Of a stretch of DNA of 64,000 bases, positions 1 through 9,029 are shown one piece after another. This DNA comes from Candidatus Fluviicola riflensis (GTDB lineage Bacteria; Bacteroidota; Bacteroidia; Flavobacteriales_D; Crocinitomicaceae). The first letter of the stretch is position 1. Each line of letters starts with the position of its first letter. The position numbers and the translations under genes were made by a program. The stretch covers positions 62,001 to 126,000 of the forward strand of contig CP022585.1 in the NCBI GenBank assembly GCA_002243285.1, given 5' to 3'. The notes under the pieces are model-generated. The model saw only the letters and a program-made list of their open reading frames with translations. It searched no databases and had not been told where the DNA came from.

Positions 1-497
1 CAAACATCTACGCAGAAGTTTTGGGTGGTGGAATGTCCGGTGATGCTTATCACATGACGGCCCCACATCCGGATGGAATCGGAGCGCGTAACGTAATGAT
101 CGCAGCATTGGAAGACGCAAATCTTTCGCCGGATGCAGTTGATTACGTCAACGTTCACGGAACGTCCACACCTTTGGGTGATATCGCTGAAACGAAAGCA
201 ATTTTGCAGGTTTTCGGTGAACACGCTTACAAACTCAACATCAGTTCAACCAAATCCATGACAGGCCACCTGTTGGGAGCAGCAGGCGCGATCGAAGCAA
301 TTGCTTGTATTTTGGCAGTGAAAAATGATATTGTTCCTCCTACTATTAATCATTTCACAGACGATCCTGAAATCGACAACCGTTTGAATTTCACGTTCAA
401 CACTCCGCAAAAACGCACTGTTGATGTTGCATTGTCAAATACCTTTGGTTTCGGTGGTCACAACACGTCTGTGATTGTTCGAAAATTCAAAGGCTAG
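1..497 (+). CDS. fabF: 3-oxoacyl-ACP synthase II, C-terminal part (start outside window)
   Basis: This is the C-terminal part of the beta-ketoacyl-ACP synthase II (KAS II) that elongates fatty acids by condensing malonyl-ACP with acyl-ACP in the cytoplasm. The reading frame is open from position 3 and reads IYAEV.GGG.SGDAYH.TAPHPDG, a typical FabF stretch. Both catalytic histidines are visible, in NVHGTSTPLGD and in KSMTGHLLGAAG; the active-site cysteine lies upstream of the window. The C-terminus ends in the usual glycine-rich NTFGFGGHNTS motif. The TAG stop at 495-497 is followed with no gap by rnc, so the two genes are almost certainly co-transcribed, as is common in Flavobacteriia. The first in-frame TTG at 21 is not the start. 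Confidence 0.96.
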   Translation, partial: NIYAEVLGGGMSGDAYHMTAPHPDGIGARNVMIAALEDANLSPDAVDYVNVHGTSTPLGDIAETKAILQVFGEHAYKLNISSTKSMTGHLLGAAGAIEAIACILAVKNDIVPPTINHFTDDPEIDNRLNFTFNTPQKRTVDVALSNTFGFGGHNTSVIVRKFKG

Positions 498-1220
498 TTG
501 CGGCTTAGATTTCCATTTTTAGCAGGACGAAAGTCGCAGGAAGATCTTGATCTTATCCGCTTTTTTATTGAAAAATTTGGCTATCGTCCCAAAAATCTGG
601 AACTGTTCTACGAAGCCATTACCCATCGTTCCATCGCGTTTGCTACTCCGAAAGAATTTTCCAACGAACGGCTCGAATTTTTAGGTGATGCCATTCTGGA
701 CGCCATCATCGCCGAATTTTTATTTCAAAAATTCCCGGACCAGGACGAAGGTTATCTCACCAAAGTAAAATCAAAGGTTGTTTCCCGGAAAACACTCTCC
801 GATTTAGGTGAAGAACTCGAATTGCGTAAAATTCTGCGATACAACAAAGGCCGGTCCATCAATCTTACTTCTCTCGAAGGAAATGCTTTTGAGGCAATCA
901 TCGGGGCTATTTACCTCGACAGCTCGTTTGAAGCAGTCAAAAAAATACTGCACCACCATATTTTCCGCAAGTATGTGGATTTGAATAAAATCCTGATTGA
1001 GGAAATCGATTTTAAATCCAAGTTGTTTATCTGGAGCCAAAAACGCCGTCTCGAACTCGAATTTCAGGTGTTACTCGAAGAAAACACGCACGGAACCTGG
1101 AAATACGAAGTCATGGTTCAAGTCAACGGAACCAATTACGGAAAAGGAACCGGAGCTTCTAAAAAAATTGCAGAGCAAGCAGCCGCCCGCGAAACGCTCA
1201 TTTTGATGGGAGAACTTTAG
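498..1220 (+). CDS. rnc: Ribonuclease III
   Basis: RNase III cleaves double-stranded RNA in rRNA maturation and mRNA turnover. The 240-residue protein carries the signature NERLEFLGDAILD near residue 54, a second acidic patch around GNAFEAIIGAIYLD, and a C-terminal dsRNA-binding domain (about residues 170-238, ending GASKKIAEQAAAR.TL). The start must be the TTG at 498: it directly follows the fabF stop in the same frame, and there is no upstream in-frame alternative and no ATG before the catalytic domain. An AAAGG lies a few bases upstream, inside fabF. Translation is therefore probably coupled to fabF termination. Confidence 0.95.
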   Translation: MRLRFPFLAGRKSQEDLDLIRFFIEKFGYRPKNLELFYEAITHRSIAFATPKEFSNERLEFLGDAILDAIIAEFLFQKFPDQDEGYLTKVKSKVVSRKTLSDLGEELELRKILRYNKGRSINLTSLEGNAFEAIIGAIYLDSSFEAVKKILHHHIFRKYVDLNKILIEEIDFKSKLFIWSQKRRLELEFQVLLEENTHGTWKYEVMVQVNGTNYGKGTGASKKIAEQAAARETLILMGEL

Positions 1221-1221
1221 T

Positions 1222-1321
1222 AATGCTTAATGTTGAATTTTTAATTTTGAATGAAGTGCTGGGTAAGTTGAATTCTTGGGTAAATACCCTAATTCAAAAT
1301 TAAGCATTCAACATTCAAAAT
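1222..1321. repeat. Imperfect long inverted repeat, AT-rich
   Basis: Two arms of about 30 nt (1222-1252 and 1292-1321), both built from TTAATTTTGAAT / TTGAAT words, are imperfect inverted copies. A short GGGTAAATACCC palindrome lies between them (1278-1289). The element fills most of the gap between rnc and the next gene. It could fold as a long hairpin and act as a transcript end or processing site, or be a degenerate miniature element; the T-run expected of a simple terminator is not clear. Confidence 0.5.
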
Positions 1322-1422
1322 CTGTTATTCACATTCCGGTGATCAAAAGATAATTCAAAAGCCCGTTTCAGCTGCCCGCTATCTGCCGTTTTATGGTTAA
1401 TTTAGTGGCTCATTCCAGGAGT

Positions 1423-1851
1423 ATGGGCAAACAGAAGCGACACTTACTTTCATTGGAAACTTCGGTTGATTTTGAATTGATTGGCATTTGTTCCCATCAC
1501 AGCGATTATCGTTTGACGTGGGGACTCAACCAGGAATTGAAACTTCAGTTGGCCAAAAGTGACGAACTGTTCGCGATTACCAATAAGAAGGGACAAATTG
1601 TCTCGGAGCACTCGTATTATTTTTGGTTTGATCCCGAAAATCAGATCGAGTTTTACCTGATCAAGAACAAAAGCGAGGGAAAGTTCCTGATTCCCGAACG
1701 TAATCAGATCGACTATTTTCTGTTTGTCCGTGATAATGTGACACTTGAAATGGAAGATATATTGGATAATATAAAGAAAATTAATAGCGTGATGGCCGCT
1801 TACCTGTTTGAGGCAGAAAGTTTGCCTTCGGCTGAACAAATTATATTTTAA
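1423..1851 (+). CDS. IPExxxVDY family protein
   Basis: This is a small protein (142 residues from this start) of the IPExxxVDY family, a Bacteroidota family of unknown function typically encoded just before pyruvate kinase. The name-giving motif appears here as IPERNQIDYFLFVRDN in the C-terminal half, and the SDYRLTWGLNQEL stretch near the N-terminus is also typical. The ATG at 1423 fits the family's N-terminus; an in-frame ATG at 1393 would add ten residues with no family counterpart. The stop overlaps the pyk start by one base (TAATG), so translation is probably coupled. The function is unknown; the conserved link with pyk suggests a role tied to glycolysis, but this is inference. Confidence 0.85.
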   Translation: MGKQKRHLLSLETSVDFELIGICSHHSDYRLTWGLNQELKLQLAKSDELFAITNKKGQIVSEHSYYFWFDPENQIEFYLIKNKSEGKFLIPERNQIDYFLFVRDNVTLEMEDILDNIKKINSVMAAYLFEAESLPSAEQIIF

Positions 1852-3272
1852 TGAAAAAAACAAAAATTGTTGCCACGCTGGGGCCTGCTTCAACAAGTGA
1901 CAAAGAAGTATTGCGTCAGATGATGCTTGAAGGTGTGAACGTTTGCAGATTGAACTGTTCGCATGGTTCACACGCAGATCACAAGCGCAACATCGACATG
2001 ATCCGCGAATTGAACAAGGAAACCGGCTTAAATGTGGCAATTCTTGCCGATTTGCAAGGACCTAAGATTCGTACTTACGAAATGGAAAACAACGGTGTCA
2101 TGCTGGAAAATGATTCCATCGTTACCATCGTTACCGATAAGATTGTAGGAAATGCCGAGCGTTTCGGGATCAGCTACCAACACATGCCCAGAGATGTTAA
2201 ACCGGGCGAGCGCATTTTGCTCGATGATGGTAAACTGATGATGGAAATCGTTTCTACCGATGGTAAAACAGAGATCAAAGCCAAAGTAATTCACGGAGGT
2301 ATTTTGTCGTCTAAAAAAGGTGTAAACCTTCCGAATACGTACATTTCGCTTCCTTCATTAACCGAGAAGGATCGTGAAGATCTTGATTTTGCGTTGAACG
2401 AAGACGTGGATTGGATTGGATTGTCATTTGTACGTTCAGCGCGGGATATTATTGAATTAAAGCACATTATCTCGCAGCAGCACCGCAAGGCTCGCGTTAT
2501 TGCGAAAATCGAGAAACCCGAGGCAGTTGAAGATATCGATGAAATCATCAAAGTAAGTGATGCGCTGATGGTGGCGCGTGGCGATTTGGGCGTGGAAGTT
2601 CCATACCAAAATGTACCGTTGATCCAAAAAATGCTGATTCGCAAAGGACATTTATATGCCAAACCGGTGATCGTTGCCACGCAGATGATGGAAAGCATGA
2701 TCACGAATATTTCACCGACCAGAGCTGAAGTAAACGACGTGGCGAATGCTGTACTTGACGGTGCCGATGCGGTGATGCTTTCAGGAGAAACTTCCGTAGG
2801 TAAATTCCCGATTGAAGTGATCAAAACCATGGCCAACATTGTGCGTGAAATGGAGAACTTTGAGGGAATCTATAACAAAGAACAATTGCCTGAGAAATCA
2901 CAATCGCGCTTTATTTCCGATTCGATTTGTTTCAACGCTTGTCGTTTGGCACAGCGCGTGGAAGCCGACGCGATCATTACAATGTCGTATTCGGGTTACA
3001 CGGCTTACAAAATCGCGTCACAACGTCCGAATGCGCCGATCTTTGTGTTCACTGCAAACAAAGAAATCCTCACGCAATTAAACCTGGTGTGGGGCGTGAA
3101 ATCGTTTTATTACGACAAAAAGGTCAGCACCGACCACACCATTGCCGATATTAAATACCTGCTTACCAAAGAAGGATTGCTTAAACAAGGGGATTTGGTG
3201 ATCAATATTGCGTCTATTCCGATTGAGGAAAACGGAAAATCGAATATGTTGAAATTGAGTTACGTAGAATAA
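1851..3272 (+). CDS. pyk: Pyruvate kinase
   Basis: Pyruvate kinase converts phosphoenolpyruvate and ADP to pyruvate and ATP, the last step of glycolysis, in the cytoplasm. The 473-residue protein has the usual length. Visible motifs are TKIVATLGPAS at the N-terminus, RLNCSHG, the active-site region IAKIEKPEAVEDIDEI with the catalytic Lys, MVARGDLGVEVP for Mg2+/substrate binding, and MLSGETSVGKFP. The alpha/beta C-terminal domain follows (SYSGYTAYKIASQRP). It is the last gene of the fabF-rnc-IPExxxVDY-pyk group and is followed by a terminator at 3293-3328. Confidence 0.97.
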   Translation: MKKTKIVATLGPASTSDKEVLRQMMLEGVNVCRLNCSHGSHADHKRNIDMIRELNKETGLNVAILADLQGPKIRTYEMENNGVMLENDSIVTIVTDKIVGNAERFGISYQHMPRDVKPGERILLDDGKLMMEIVSTDGKTEIKAKVIHGGILSSKKGVNLPNTYISLPSLTEKDREDLDFALNEDVDWIGLSFVRSARDIIELKHIISQQHRKARVIAKIEKPEAVEDIDEIIKVSDALMVARGDLGVEVPYQNVPLIQKMLIRKGHLYAKPVIVATQMMESMITNISPTRAEVNDVANAVLDGADAVMLSGETSVGKFPIEVIKTMANIVREMENFEGIYNKEQLPEKSQSRFISDSICFNACRLAQRVEADAIITMSYSGYTAYKIASQRPNAPIFVFTANKEILTQLNLVWGVKSFYYDKKVSTDHTIADIKYLLTKEGLLKQGDLVINIASIPIEENGKSNMLKLSYVE

Positions 3273-3292
3273 ATACTTACCGTTTGGTATGG

Positions 3293-3328
3293 AAAAGCGC
3301 CTTGGCAAGACTGTCCGGGGCGCTTTTT
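3293..3328 (+). terminator. Rho-independent terminator after pyk
   Basis: The stem AAAAGCGCC (3293-3301) pairs with GGCGCTTTT (3319-3327), followed by T residues, 20 nt after the pyk stop. The A-rich left flank could also serve transcripts from the opposite strand. Confidence 0.8.
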
Positions 3329-3357
3329 AGTTTTCTAAACGGTGTTTGAAAACGAAA

Positions 3358-3389
3358 TTCGAGTATTCGCAATATTGCGAACACTCGAA
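3358..3389. repeat. 32-nt near-perfect palindrome
   Basis: The arms 3358-3373 and 3374-3389 match at 15 of 16 positions, with no loop. The centre is CGCAATATTGCG (3368-3379). It lies between the convergent ends of pyk and the 3446-3925 gene, after the pyk terminator. It could be a protein-binding site or a cruciform or terminator-like structure; nothing decides between these. Confidence 0.6.
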
Positions 3390-3445
3390 TTCTCGAAATC
3401 AATTTTTGAGAACCGGCCAATGGCCAAAATTGTGAGTTAATCTGC

Positions 3446-3925
3446 TTACTTAATCGCAAAACGCGCTGCAAGCGCACCACCGAAATAGACCTCAGTGTAT
3501 GGGAAAAGTCTAAAAGACGGCCCTACATCTAAAGCAAAGTTCAGTGGAATTTCAGTAAACGTGTACTCAATTCCCAATACGCCATCAACACCACCATAGG
3601 TTCCGCTGTTGTAATAATGATCGTGATGCCAGTGGCCATTATCGTGACCGTAATTCCAAAAGCCGATATGACCACCGACTCCCCAGTACCAATCAAACCC
3701 TTGTCCTAATCCGTAGTTGCGTTCATACAATCCTTGAAAAAAGAATGTATTCCTACCGCCACCCAAACGAAACTCGCCCGCAGAAGCACCAAAGAAGTGT
3801 TTTAGATTCAGTGATCCGTAATACGGAAAACCGCCTTTGACCCCGATTGCTGTTTTGTACTGTTGCCCAACTGCTGTAGAGAGCAGAGCAATTGCAAAAA
3901 TGAATGTGATCCCTAACTTTTTCAT
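3446..3925 (-). CDS. Secreted barrel-like hypothetical protein, His-rich loop
   Basis: This 159-residue protein begins with a clear signal peptide (MKKLGITFIFAIALLSTAVG, cleavage before QQ). The remainder is rich in Gly and aromatic residues with alternating hydrophobic stretches and ends FGGALAARFAIK, in the style of small outer-membrane beta-barrel proteins. A loop at about residues 90-105 is packed with histidines (GHDNGHWHHDHYYN) and might bind metal. No family was recognised with certainty. It is a separate reverse-strand unit downstream of the LTD-domain gene, 28 bp away, and may be read through from it. Confidence 0.75.
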   Translation of the reverse strand: MKKLGITFIFAIALLSTAVGQQYKTAIGVKGGFPYYGSLNLKHFFGASAGEFRLGGGRNTFFFQGLYERNYGLGQGFDWYWGVGGHIGFWNYGHDNGHWHHDHYYNSGTYGGVDGVLGIEYTFTEIPLNFALDVGPSFRLFPYTEVYFGGALAARFAIK

Positions 3926-3953
3926 AAGATGTGAGTTTATTGCGAAAATATAC

Positions 3954-6533
3954 TCAATCTAGTCTTCCTGCCAAAGTAAACGCCACACGTTTAGCAAATT
4001 TTGTGACACCGTCAACTGAAAAAGCCTCCATCACAGCCAAGTAAACTCCAATGCCGGCTTTCGTATTATTGTCGTTGACACCATCCCAGCTCAGGTTTCC
4101 GGTTAATCCCAATAATTCGCTCTTTGTCACTTCGCGAATTAGGCGGCCCTGATCGTCAAAAATCCGGATTGTTGCGATCATTCCGGGTTGTGGCATCGTA
4201 TAAAAAAACTGTATTACGTCTTCCAAACCATCATTATCAGGTGAGAAAATCGGTAATACGGTCCCGAAATCCCCTGTTACGCCACCAATCTGGTACTGGG
4301 AATTTTGTCCGCCTGGTGTGCCGAAACCAATTGGTTCTGCTGCAGTGTGCCAGTTTCCTTTAGAATTGGACAATCCCGCCGGATCAATGCGCTCAAGCGT
4401 CTTGTTTTCCGTTTCATCAATCAATGACAAATGCCAGTCTGCTAAATAGGAAACCTTATCCAATACAACTGAATCGTAGATGAGGTAAATGGTAGAAGAA
4501 TCGTTGTTGAGAGCAGGAATGCTCATCTGATAAAATGTGCCAGCAACTGCCGCCGGGAATTGATCTTTCTGGAAAGAACTATCAGCTGTCAATACCACAT
4601 ATTCACCAGGGAAAAGCAGGTAATTGTCGATAATCGGGTAAATGTCTCCGATTGTATCGTTATCAAAATTGGCAATGCCGTAATCCTTCAAATTCAATAC
4701 TTTCGACGAACGGTTAAACAACTCCACGAAATCAGTTCCGCCTGTTCCCGGATCAAACAGAATTTCATTGATTATCAAATCGCCTGCTATCGGAAGATCT
4801 GCCAACGCAAATTGTCCGGAAAGAGTTGTGGTGTTAAGCCAGCAATCGCTCAGTGTTCCAATAGTAAAAGTGTAAAGCTGACTCGCCATCAGGTTTTCGT
4901 TGAAAGTAACCATCACCGAAGTAGGAAACGGATCAAGAATGCTATAATTGTTTACTGTCAAAAGCGGATTTACCAGCATCACCGAATTGGCAACCGAGGT
5001 CGAATCCATTCCTTCGGAAAAATACAATTCAACTTGGTTGGGAGCCAATGCGTTCGCTAAGACTAATGAAGGAGCTTGTGTATCAGGGGTGATATCGTAA
5101 ACGCTGTTTTGCGCGCCCGGAGTTCCGCCTGCGAGTGAGTTACTTGCCGTCCAGTTTGCCTGATCCGAACAAGGATCGTTGGGATTGATCAATTCCAGCG
5201 TGTAGCCGCCTTCCTGTTTAATCGGATTGTTGTACCAATCATCGGTATATGCTACTTTATCGATGATTACCGAGCCGGTATCTTTCAGTACAACATCATC
5301 GCTTGCGTTGTTTAAACTCGGGAAACTGGTGACTCCGAAACCTGTTGGAAATGAAGGCAAAGACGAAGTGGCACATAAAATTTTGTATTCACCCGGTAAA
5401 ATCCAACCAGCAGTAATGGTTCCATCAGCTGAAGCATCGCCTATTCTCCAATCTGTAAGGTCAAAAATCTTGTTGCTGACATTATGAATTTCAATGAATT
5501 CCAGTTCCGGTAAACCAATCGCAGGAGTAGGATCGGCCATAAATTCGGTAATGATTACATCCCCCGGCGCTGCAATCTCACTTATTAAAAACGTACAATT
5601 CGTAGTTAAATTCGTAGCGGTATTTCCCGCCAGATCATCAATAGAAGCAACAGTTAACTGGTAAGTTTGCCCGTTTTGGAGATTGCCCGAAAGGGTTAAA
5701 TGTACCAACGCTCCGTTTCCGCCATCAATAACTGCAGATTGTACAGCAACAATCGGATTCAAGGCGTAATTTCCGGCTGTTGTAGCTGCTGCGCCTGAAA
5801 CGACTTCATTGAAGAGTATATCTATTTGCGTAGCTGAAATCACGGTTGAACTTGTAATTGCCGGAGCTTGCGTATCAAAAATTTCAGGACCCGCGTAAAC
5901 ATTGTCGAAGAAAAACTTGTTGGCGTTGCTCAAGGTATATGTTCCCAAAACTCCGAAATGCGTTCCCAATAAGTTTGTTGCGTCCGTTCCCGAACTTTGG
6001 AAAGCGTAATTGATTCCGCCTGCTGCATCTACGTACAACGACCACAATCCGGCATTGTTGCGGACTACTCTGATGCCGACCGTAAATGAATTGGCAATTT
6101 GAGCGCTGGTTCCGGCACAAATTTCAGTTGAAACACTACTGACCGATTTGAATAAACGAATCGCGTCCAATGATCCGGCTTCGCCCAATTGCAGGTAAAA
6201 TCCATCGGGATTGGTTGTAAGGTCAGCTGCTGCAGAAGTGAGGTAAATCCGTCCGAAATTGCTGGAAGACGGTGAGAAGGATTGTTTAGCCCAAATGCGC
6301 CATTCCTGGCCGTCGAGCGTGCTTAATCCGTGCGGAGTGGATAGATAAGAAGTCGCAGCTATTGTGTTATTGATTTGCAATTCGTTGCCTGCGTTGACAA
6401 TGAAATCAGCATCAGTGCCGCTCCAAACGGGATTTGCGGTGAAATTTCCATCCGAGAAATCATCGGTGAGCTGTGCCCATGAATTAGCGGTCAAGGAAAG
6501 TAATAGTAAAAGAAAACCCGTTTTCATATCCAT
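3954..6533 (-). CDS. Secreted lamin-tail-domain (LTD) surface protein
   Basis: This 859-residue protein is exported (signal peptide about residues 1-20, LLLLLSLTANSWA). After an N-terminal jelly-roll-like region come a Big_5/SbsA-type Ig-like segment (DTQAPAITSSTVISATQIDILFNE), a first LTD (PGDVIITEFMADPTP... LEFIEIHN), a second Ig-like segment (PSLVLANALAPNQVELYFSEGMD) and a second LTD (AGDLIINEILFDPG... FVELFNRS). The last about 95 residues (FSPDNDGLEDVIQFFYTM... ending AFTLAGRLD) resemble the FlgD-like Ig domain often found at the C-terminus of Bacteroidota surface proteins. The function is probably structural or adhesive at the cell surface. An in-frame ATG two codons downstream is an equally good start. 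Confidence 0.85.
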   Translation of the reverse strand: MDMKTGFLLLLLSLTANSWAQLTDDFSDGNFTANPVWSGTDADFIVNAGNELQINNTIAATSYLSTPHGLSTLDGQEWRIWAKQSFSPSSSNFGRIYLTSAAADLTTNPDGFYLQLGEAGSLDAIRLFKSVSSVSTEICAGTSAQIANSFTVGIRVVRNNAGLWSLYVDAAGGINYAFQSSGTDATNLLGTHFGVLGTYTLSNANKFFFDNVYAGPEIFDTQAPAITSSTVISATQIDILFNEVVSGAAATTAGNYALNPIVAVQSAVIDGGNGALVHLTLSGNLQNGQTYQLTVASIDDLAGNTATNLTTNCTFLISEIAAPGDVIITEFMADPTPAIGLPELEFIEIHNVSNKIFDLTDWRIGDASADGTITAGWILPGEYKILCATSSLPSFPTGFGVTSFPSLNNASDDVVLKDTGSVIIDKVAYTDDWYNNPIKQEGGYTLELINPNDPCSDQANWTASNSLAGGTPGAQNSVYDITPDTQAPSLVLANALAPNQVELYFSEGMDSTSVANSVMLVNPLLTVNNYSILDPFPTSVMVTFNENLMASQLYTFTIGTLSDCWLNTTTLSGQFALADLPIAGDLIINEILFDPGTGGTDFVELFNRSSKVLNLKDYGIANFDNDTIGDIYPIIDNYLLFPGEYVVLTADSSFQKDQFPAAVAGTFYQMSIPALNNDSSTIYLIYDSVVLDKVSYLADWHLSLIDETENKTLERIDPAGLSNSKGNWHTAAEPIGFGTPGGQNSQYQIGGVTGDFGTVLPIFSPDNDGLEDVIQFFYTMPQPGMIATIRIFDDQGRLIREVTKSELLGLTGNLSWDGVNDNNTKAGIGVYLAVMEAFSVDGVTKFAKRVAFTLAGRLD

Positions 6534-6615
6534 TCTGTAGGGAATAAAGATAAAAAAACGGGTTGATTTCTATGTTAAACAGACGTTGTTTTTACAAACG
6601 CGGTCAGAATTTGTC

Positions 6616-7737
6616 TTACAAACTAACGGTTCCTTCCGGAATCGCCTGATTGATGAGTTTCGTAATTCCTTTCAAATATTGTTTTTCGTCAGAAGAACAA
6701 AACGAGATCGCTTTACCGGTAGAACCTGCGCGGCCTGTACGGCCAATACGGTGTACATAAGTTTCAGCCACTTCTGGCAATTCGAAATTGATCACGTGAC
6801 TCAGTTGATCTACATCAATTCCGCGTGAAGCGATATCGGTTGCAACGAGAATTCTGATTTCGCGGTTTTTGAATCCTTTCAACGCACGCTCGCGCGCATT
6901 CTGCGATTTGTTTCCGTGAATGGCTTCCGAACGAATTCCGAATTTGTTCAATTCTTTAGCAACGCGGTCAGCACCATGCTTGGTGCGGGTAAATACCAAT
7001 GCGTGTTCGATGTTTTCTTTTTCGATCACACGTTTCAGCATCGAACGTTTTTCTTCTTTTTCTACGTAGTACAACGTTTGTGTAACCAATTCGGCAGTAG
7101 AAGAAATCGGATCGACCTGTACATTTGCCGGATCAAACAACAAGGTTCCCGCCAATTGCTTGATTTCCGGAGAAACGGTTGCAGAGAAGAAAATCGTTTG
7201 TTTGTTTTTCGGCAATTTGGCCAACACTTTCTTGATATCGTGGATGAAACCCATGTCGAGCATGCGGTCGGCTTCGTCCAACACAAAATGCGTGATGTGC
7301 TGCAAGGTAATGAAACCTTGTTGCATTAAATCGAGCAAACGGCCAGGTGTAGCGATCAGGATATCAATTCCCGCGCTTAATTGATTGACTTGTTTGTGCT
7401 GCGAAACACCACCGAAAATAACGGCCGAACGCAATTTGGAGTTTTTACCGTAATCACGGAAACTTTCACCAATTTGAATGGCTAACTCACGTGTAGGTGC
7501 CAAAATCAGGGCTTTTACGTTGCGTTTTCCTTTTACTTCTGTCGGTTCTAATAATTGAAGAAGTGGCAAGGCAAATGAAGCCGTTTTACCGGTTCCTGTT
7601 TGTGCACATCCGAAAATGTCGCGTCCTGCTAAAATGTGTGGAATAGATTGTTCCTGGATAGGGGTTGGTGTGGTGTAACCCACGGCTTCGAGCGCATCCA
7701 ATAAGGATTGACTCAAATTTAAATCTTTAAATAACAT
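6616..7737 (-). CDS. DEAD-box ATP-dependent RNA helicase (RhlE-like)
   Basis: This helicase unwinds RNA duplexes in ribosome assembly and mRNA decay. The 373-residue protein contains the whole motif set in order: the Q motif (GYTTPTPIQEQSIP), motif I AQTGTGKT, Ia PTRELA, TPGRLLDL, motif II DEAD, motif III SAT, then the second RecA domain with LVFTRTKHGADR, RGIDVDQLSHVINF and HRIGRTGR. It ends right after the core and lacks the basic C-terminal tail of many RhlE/CsdA proteins. It is monocistronic, with about 250 bp upstream before the divergent asd gene; that long leader might be used for temperature regulation, but no recognisable element is visible. Confidence 0.95.
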   Translation of the reverse strand: MLFKDLNLSQSLLDALEAVGYTTPTPIQEQSIPHILAGRDIFGCAQTGTGKTASFALPLLQLLEPTEVKGKRNVKALILAPTRELAIQIGESFRDYGKNSKLRSAVIFGGVSQHKQVNQLSAGIDILIATPGRLLDLMQQGFITLQHITHFVLDEADRMLDMGFIHDIKKVLAKLPKNKQTIFFSATVSPEIKQLAGTLLFDPANVQVDPISSTAELVTQTLYYVEKEEKRSMLKRVIEKENIEHALVFTRTKHGADRVAKELNKFGIRSEAIHGNKSQNARERALKGFKNREIRILVATDIASRGIDVDQLSHVINFELPEVAETYVHRIGRTGRAGSTGKAISFCSSDEKQYLKGITKLINQAIPEGTVSL

Positions 7738-7988
7738 GTATTTTTGGTATGTATTTCCGAACTGGATGTCACGTGTGTTTGTACTTTACAACACTCACAT
7801 ATCGGGAAATCAGCATCGAAAAAAATGGTCTTTCAACCTGATTGCGGTGCGAAGATACGACAAAAACGCGAAAAAGAGTTAAAAAGCAGTTAGGAGCGCA
7901 AGATCCGTGAAAGATTGATCTTGCTAACAGCGCGTTTATCTTCCCAAATCATGTAATTTTACCCCGAATTTTATTCCAGATAACAAAC

Positions 7989-8981
7989 ATGAATGTAGCT
8001 GTTGTAGGCGCTACCGGAATGGTGGGCCAGGTGATGTTGGAAGTGTTGAAAGAACGCAACTTCCCGATTACACAATTGATTCCCGTAGCTTCTGAAAAGT
8101 CGGTCGGTAAAATGATCGAATTCGGAAGTTTGCAATTTCCGGTGGTCGATTTGGCTACGGCGGTTTCCATGAAACCCGATGTGGCGATCTTTTCTGCCGG
8201 TGGTGAAACATCGCTTGAATGGGCACCGAAATTTGCTGAAGTTGGAACGACTGTCATCGACAACAGTTCTGCATGGCGCATGGATCCGGATAAAAAACTG
8301 ATCATTCCAGAAATAAACGGTGACGAACTCACTGCCACAGATAAAATCATTGCGAATCCGAATTGCAGCACGATTCAACTTTTGCTCGCGTTGGCCCCGC
8401 TGCACAAAGCGTATACGGTAGAACGCGTGGTGGTTTCGACGTACCAATCCATTACAGGAACAGGCGTAAAAGCCATGCAGCAATTGGAAAATGAGCGTGC
8501 TGGCATTACCGGCGAAATGGCGTATCCGTACCCGATCGATAAAAACTGTTTGCCGCATTGCGATTCGTTTTTGGATAACGGTTACACCAAAGAGGAAATG
8601 AAACTGACGAAGGAAACCAAGAAAATCCTTGATCCTTCGATTCGGGTTACGGCAACTGCTGTGCGTGTTCCTGTTGTTGGTGGCCATTCCGAAGCGGTGA
8701 ACGTGGAGTTTAAAAACGATTTCGATCTGGCAAACGTGCGCAAGTTGTTGCATGAATCGGATGGAATCACATTGAAAGACGATCCGACATCCAATTCCTA
8801 TCCGATGCCGCGCTATGCGCAAGGTAAGGACGATGTGTTTGTGGGAAGAATTCGCCGCGACGAGTCACAGGAAAATACCCTGAACATGTGGGTGGTTGCT
8901 GACAACCTGCGAAAAGGAGCAGCGACCAATGCCGTGCAAATTGCGGAGTTGCTGGTAAAAAAAGGTTTTTTGACGGTATAA
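7989..8981 (+). CDS. asd: Aspartate-semialdehyde dehydrogenase
   Basis: This enzyme makes L-aspartate-4-semialdehyde from aspartyl phosphate using NADPH, feeding lysine/diaminopimelate, threonine and methionine synthesis. The 330-residue protein starts with the nucleotide-binding motif VGATGMVGQVMLEVL, has the catalytic cysteine in NPNCSTIQLL, and the substrate-binding RVPVVGGHSEAVNVEF. The length is normal. The upstream region has only a weak -7 match (TAATTTTA). The next gene begins 48 bp downstream on the same strand. Confidence 0.96.
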   Translation: MNVAVVGATGMVGQVMLEVLKERNFPITQLIPVASEKSVGKMIEFGSLQFPVVDLATAVSMKPDVAIFSAGGETSLEWAPKFAEVGTTVIDNSSAWRMDPDKKLIIPEINGDELTATDKIIANPNCSTIQLLLALAPLHKAYTVERVVVSTYQSITGTGVKAMQQLENERAGITGEMAYPYPIDKNCLPHCDSFLDNGYTKEEMKLTKETKKILDPSIRVTATAVRVPVVGGHSEAVNVEFKNDFDLANVRKLLHESDGITLKDDPTSNSYPMPRYAQGKDDVFVGRIRRDESQENTLNMWVVADNLRKGAATNAVQIAELLVKKGFLTV

Positions 8982-9029
8982 TTTTTACAAACAATTTTCC
9001 GGCTGTTTGAGCGTTTTAGACACAAAGAG

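Noticed and set aside
1450..2040. 196-residue reverse open frame over the IPExxxVDY gene and pyk start
   Set aside because: It overlaps two recognised genes on the other strand and has no recognisable protein features; a shadow frame.
7738..7988. RNA-based cold-shock element in the helicase leader
   Set aside because: No conserved hairpin or cold-shock box could be pointed to; the 250-nt gap is simply unassigned.
7971..8822. 283-residue reverse open frame inside asd
   Set aside because: Antisense to a well-supported gene, with low-complexity Arg/His-rich translation; a shadow frame.
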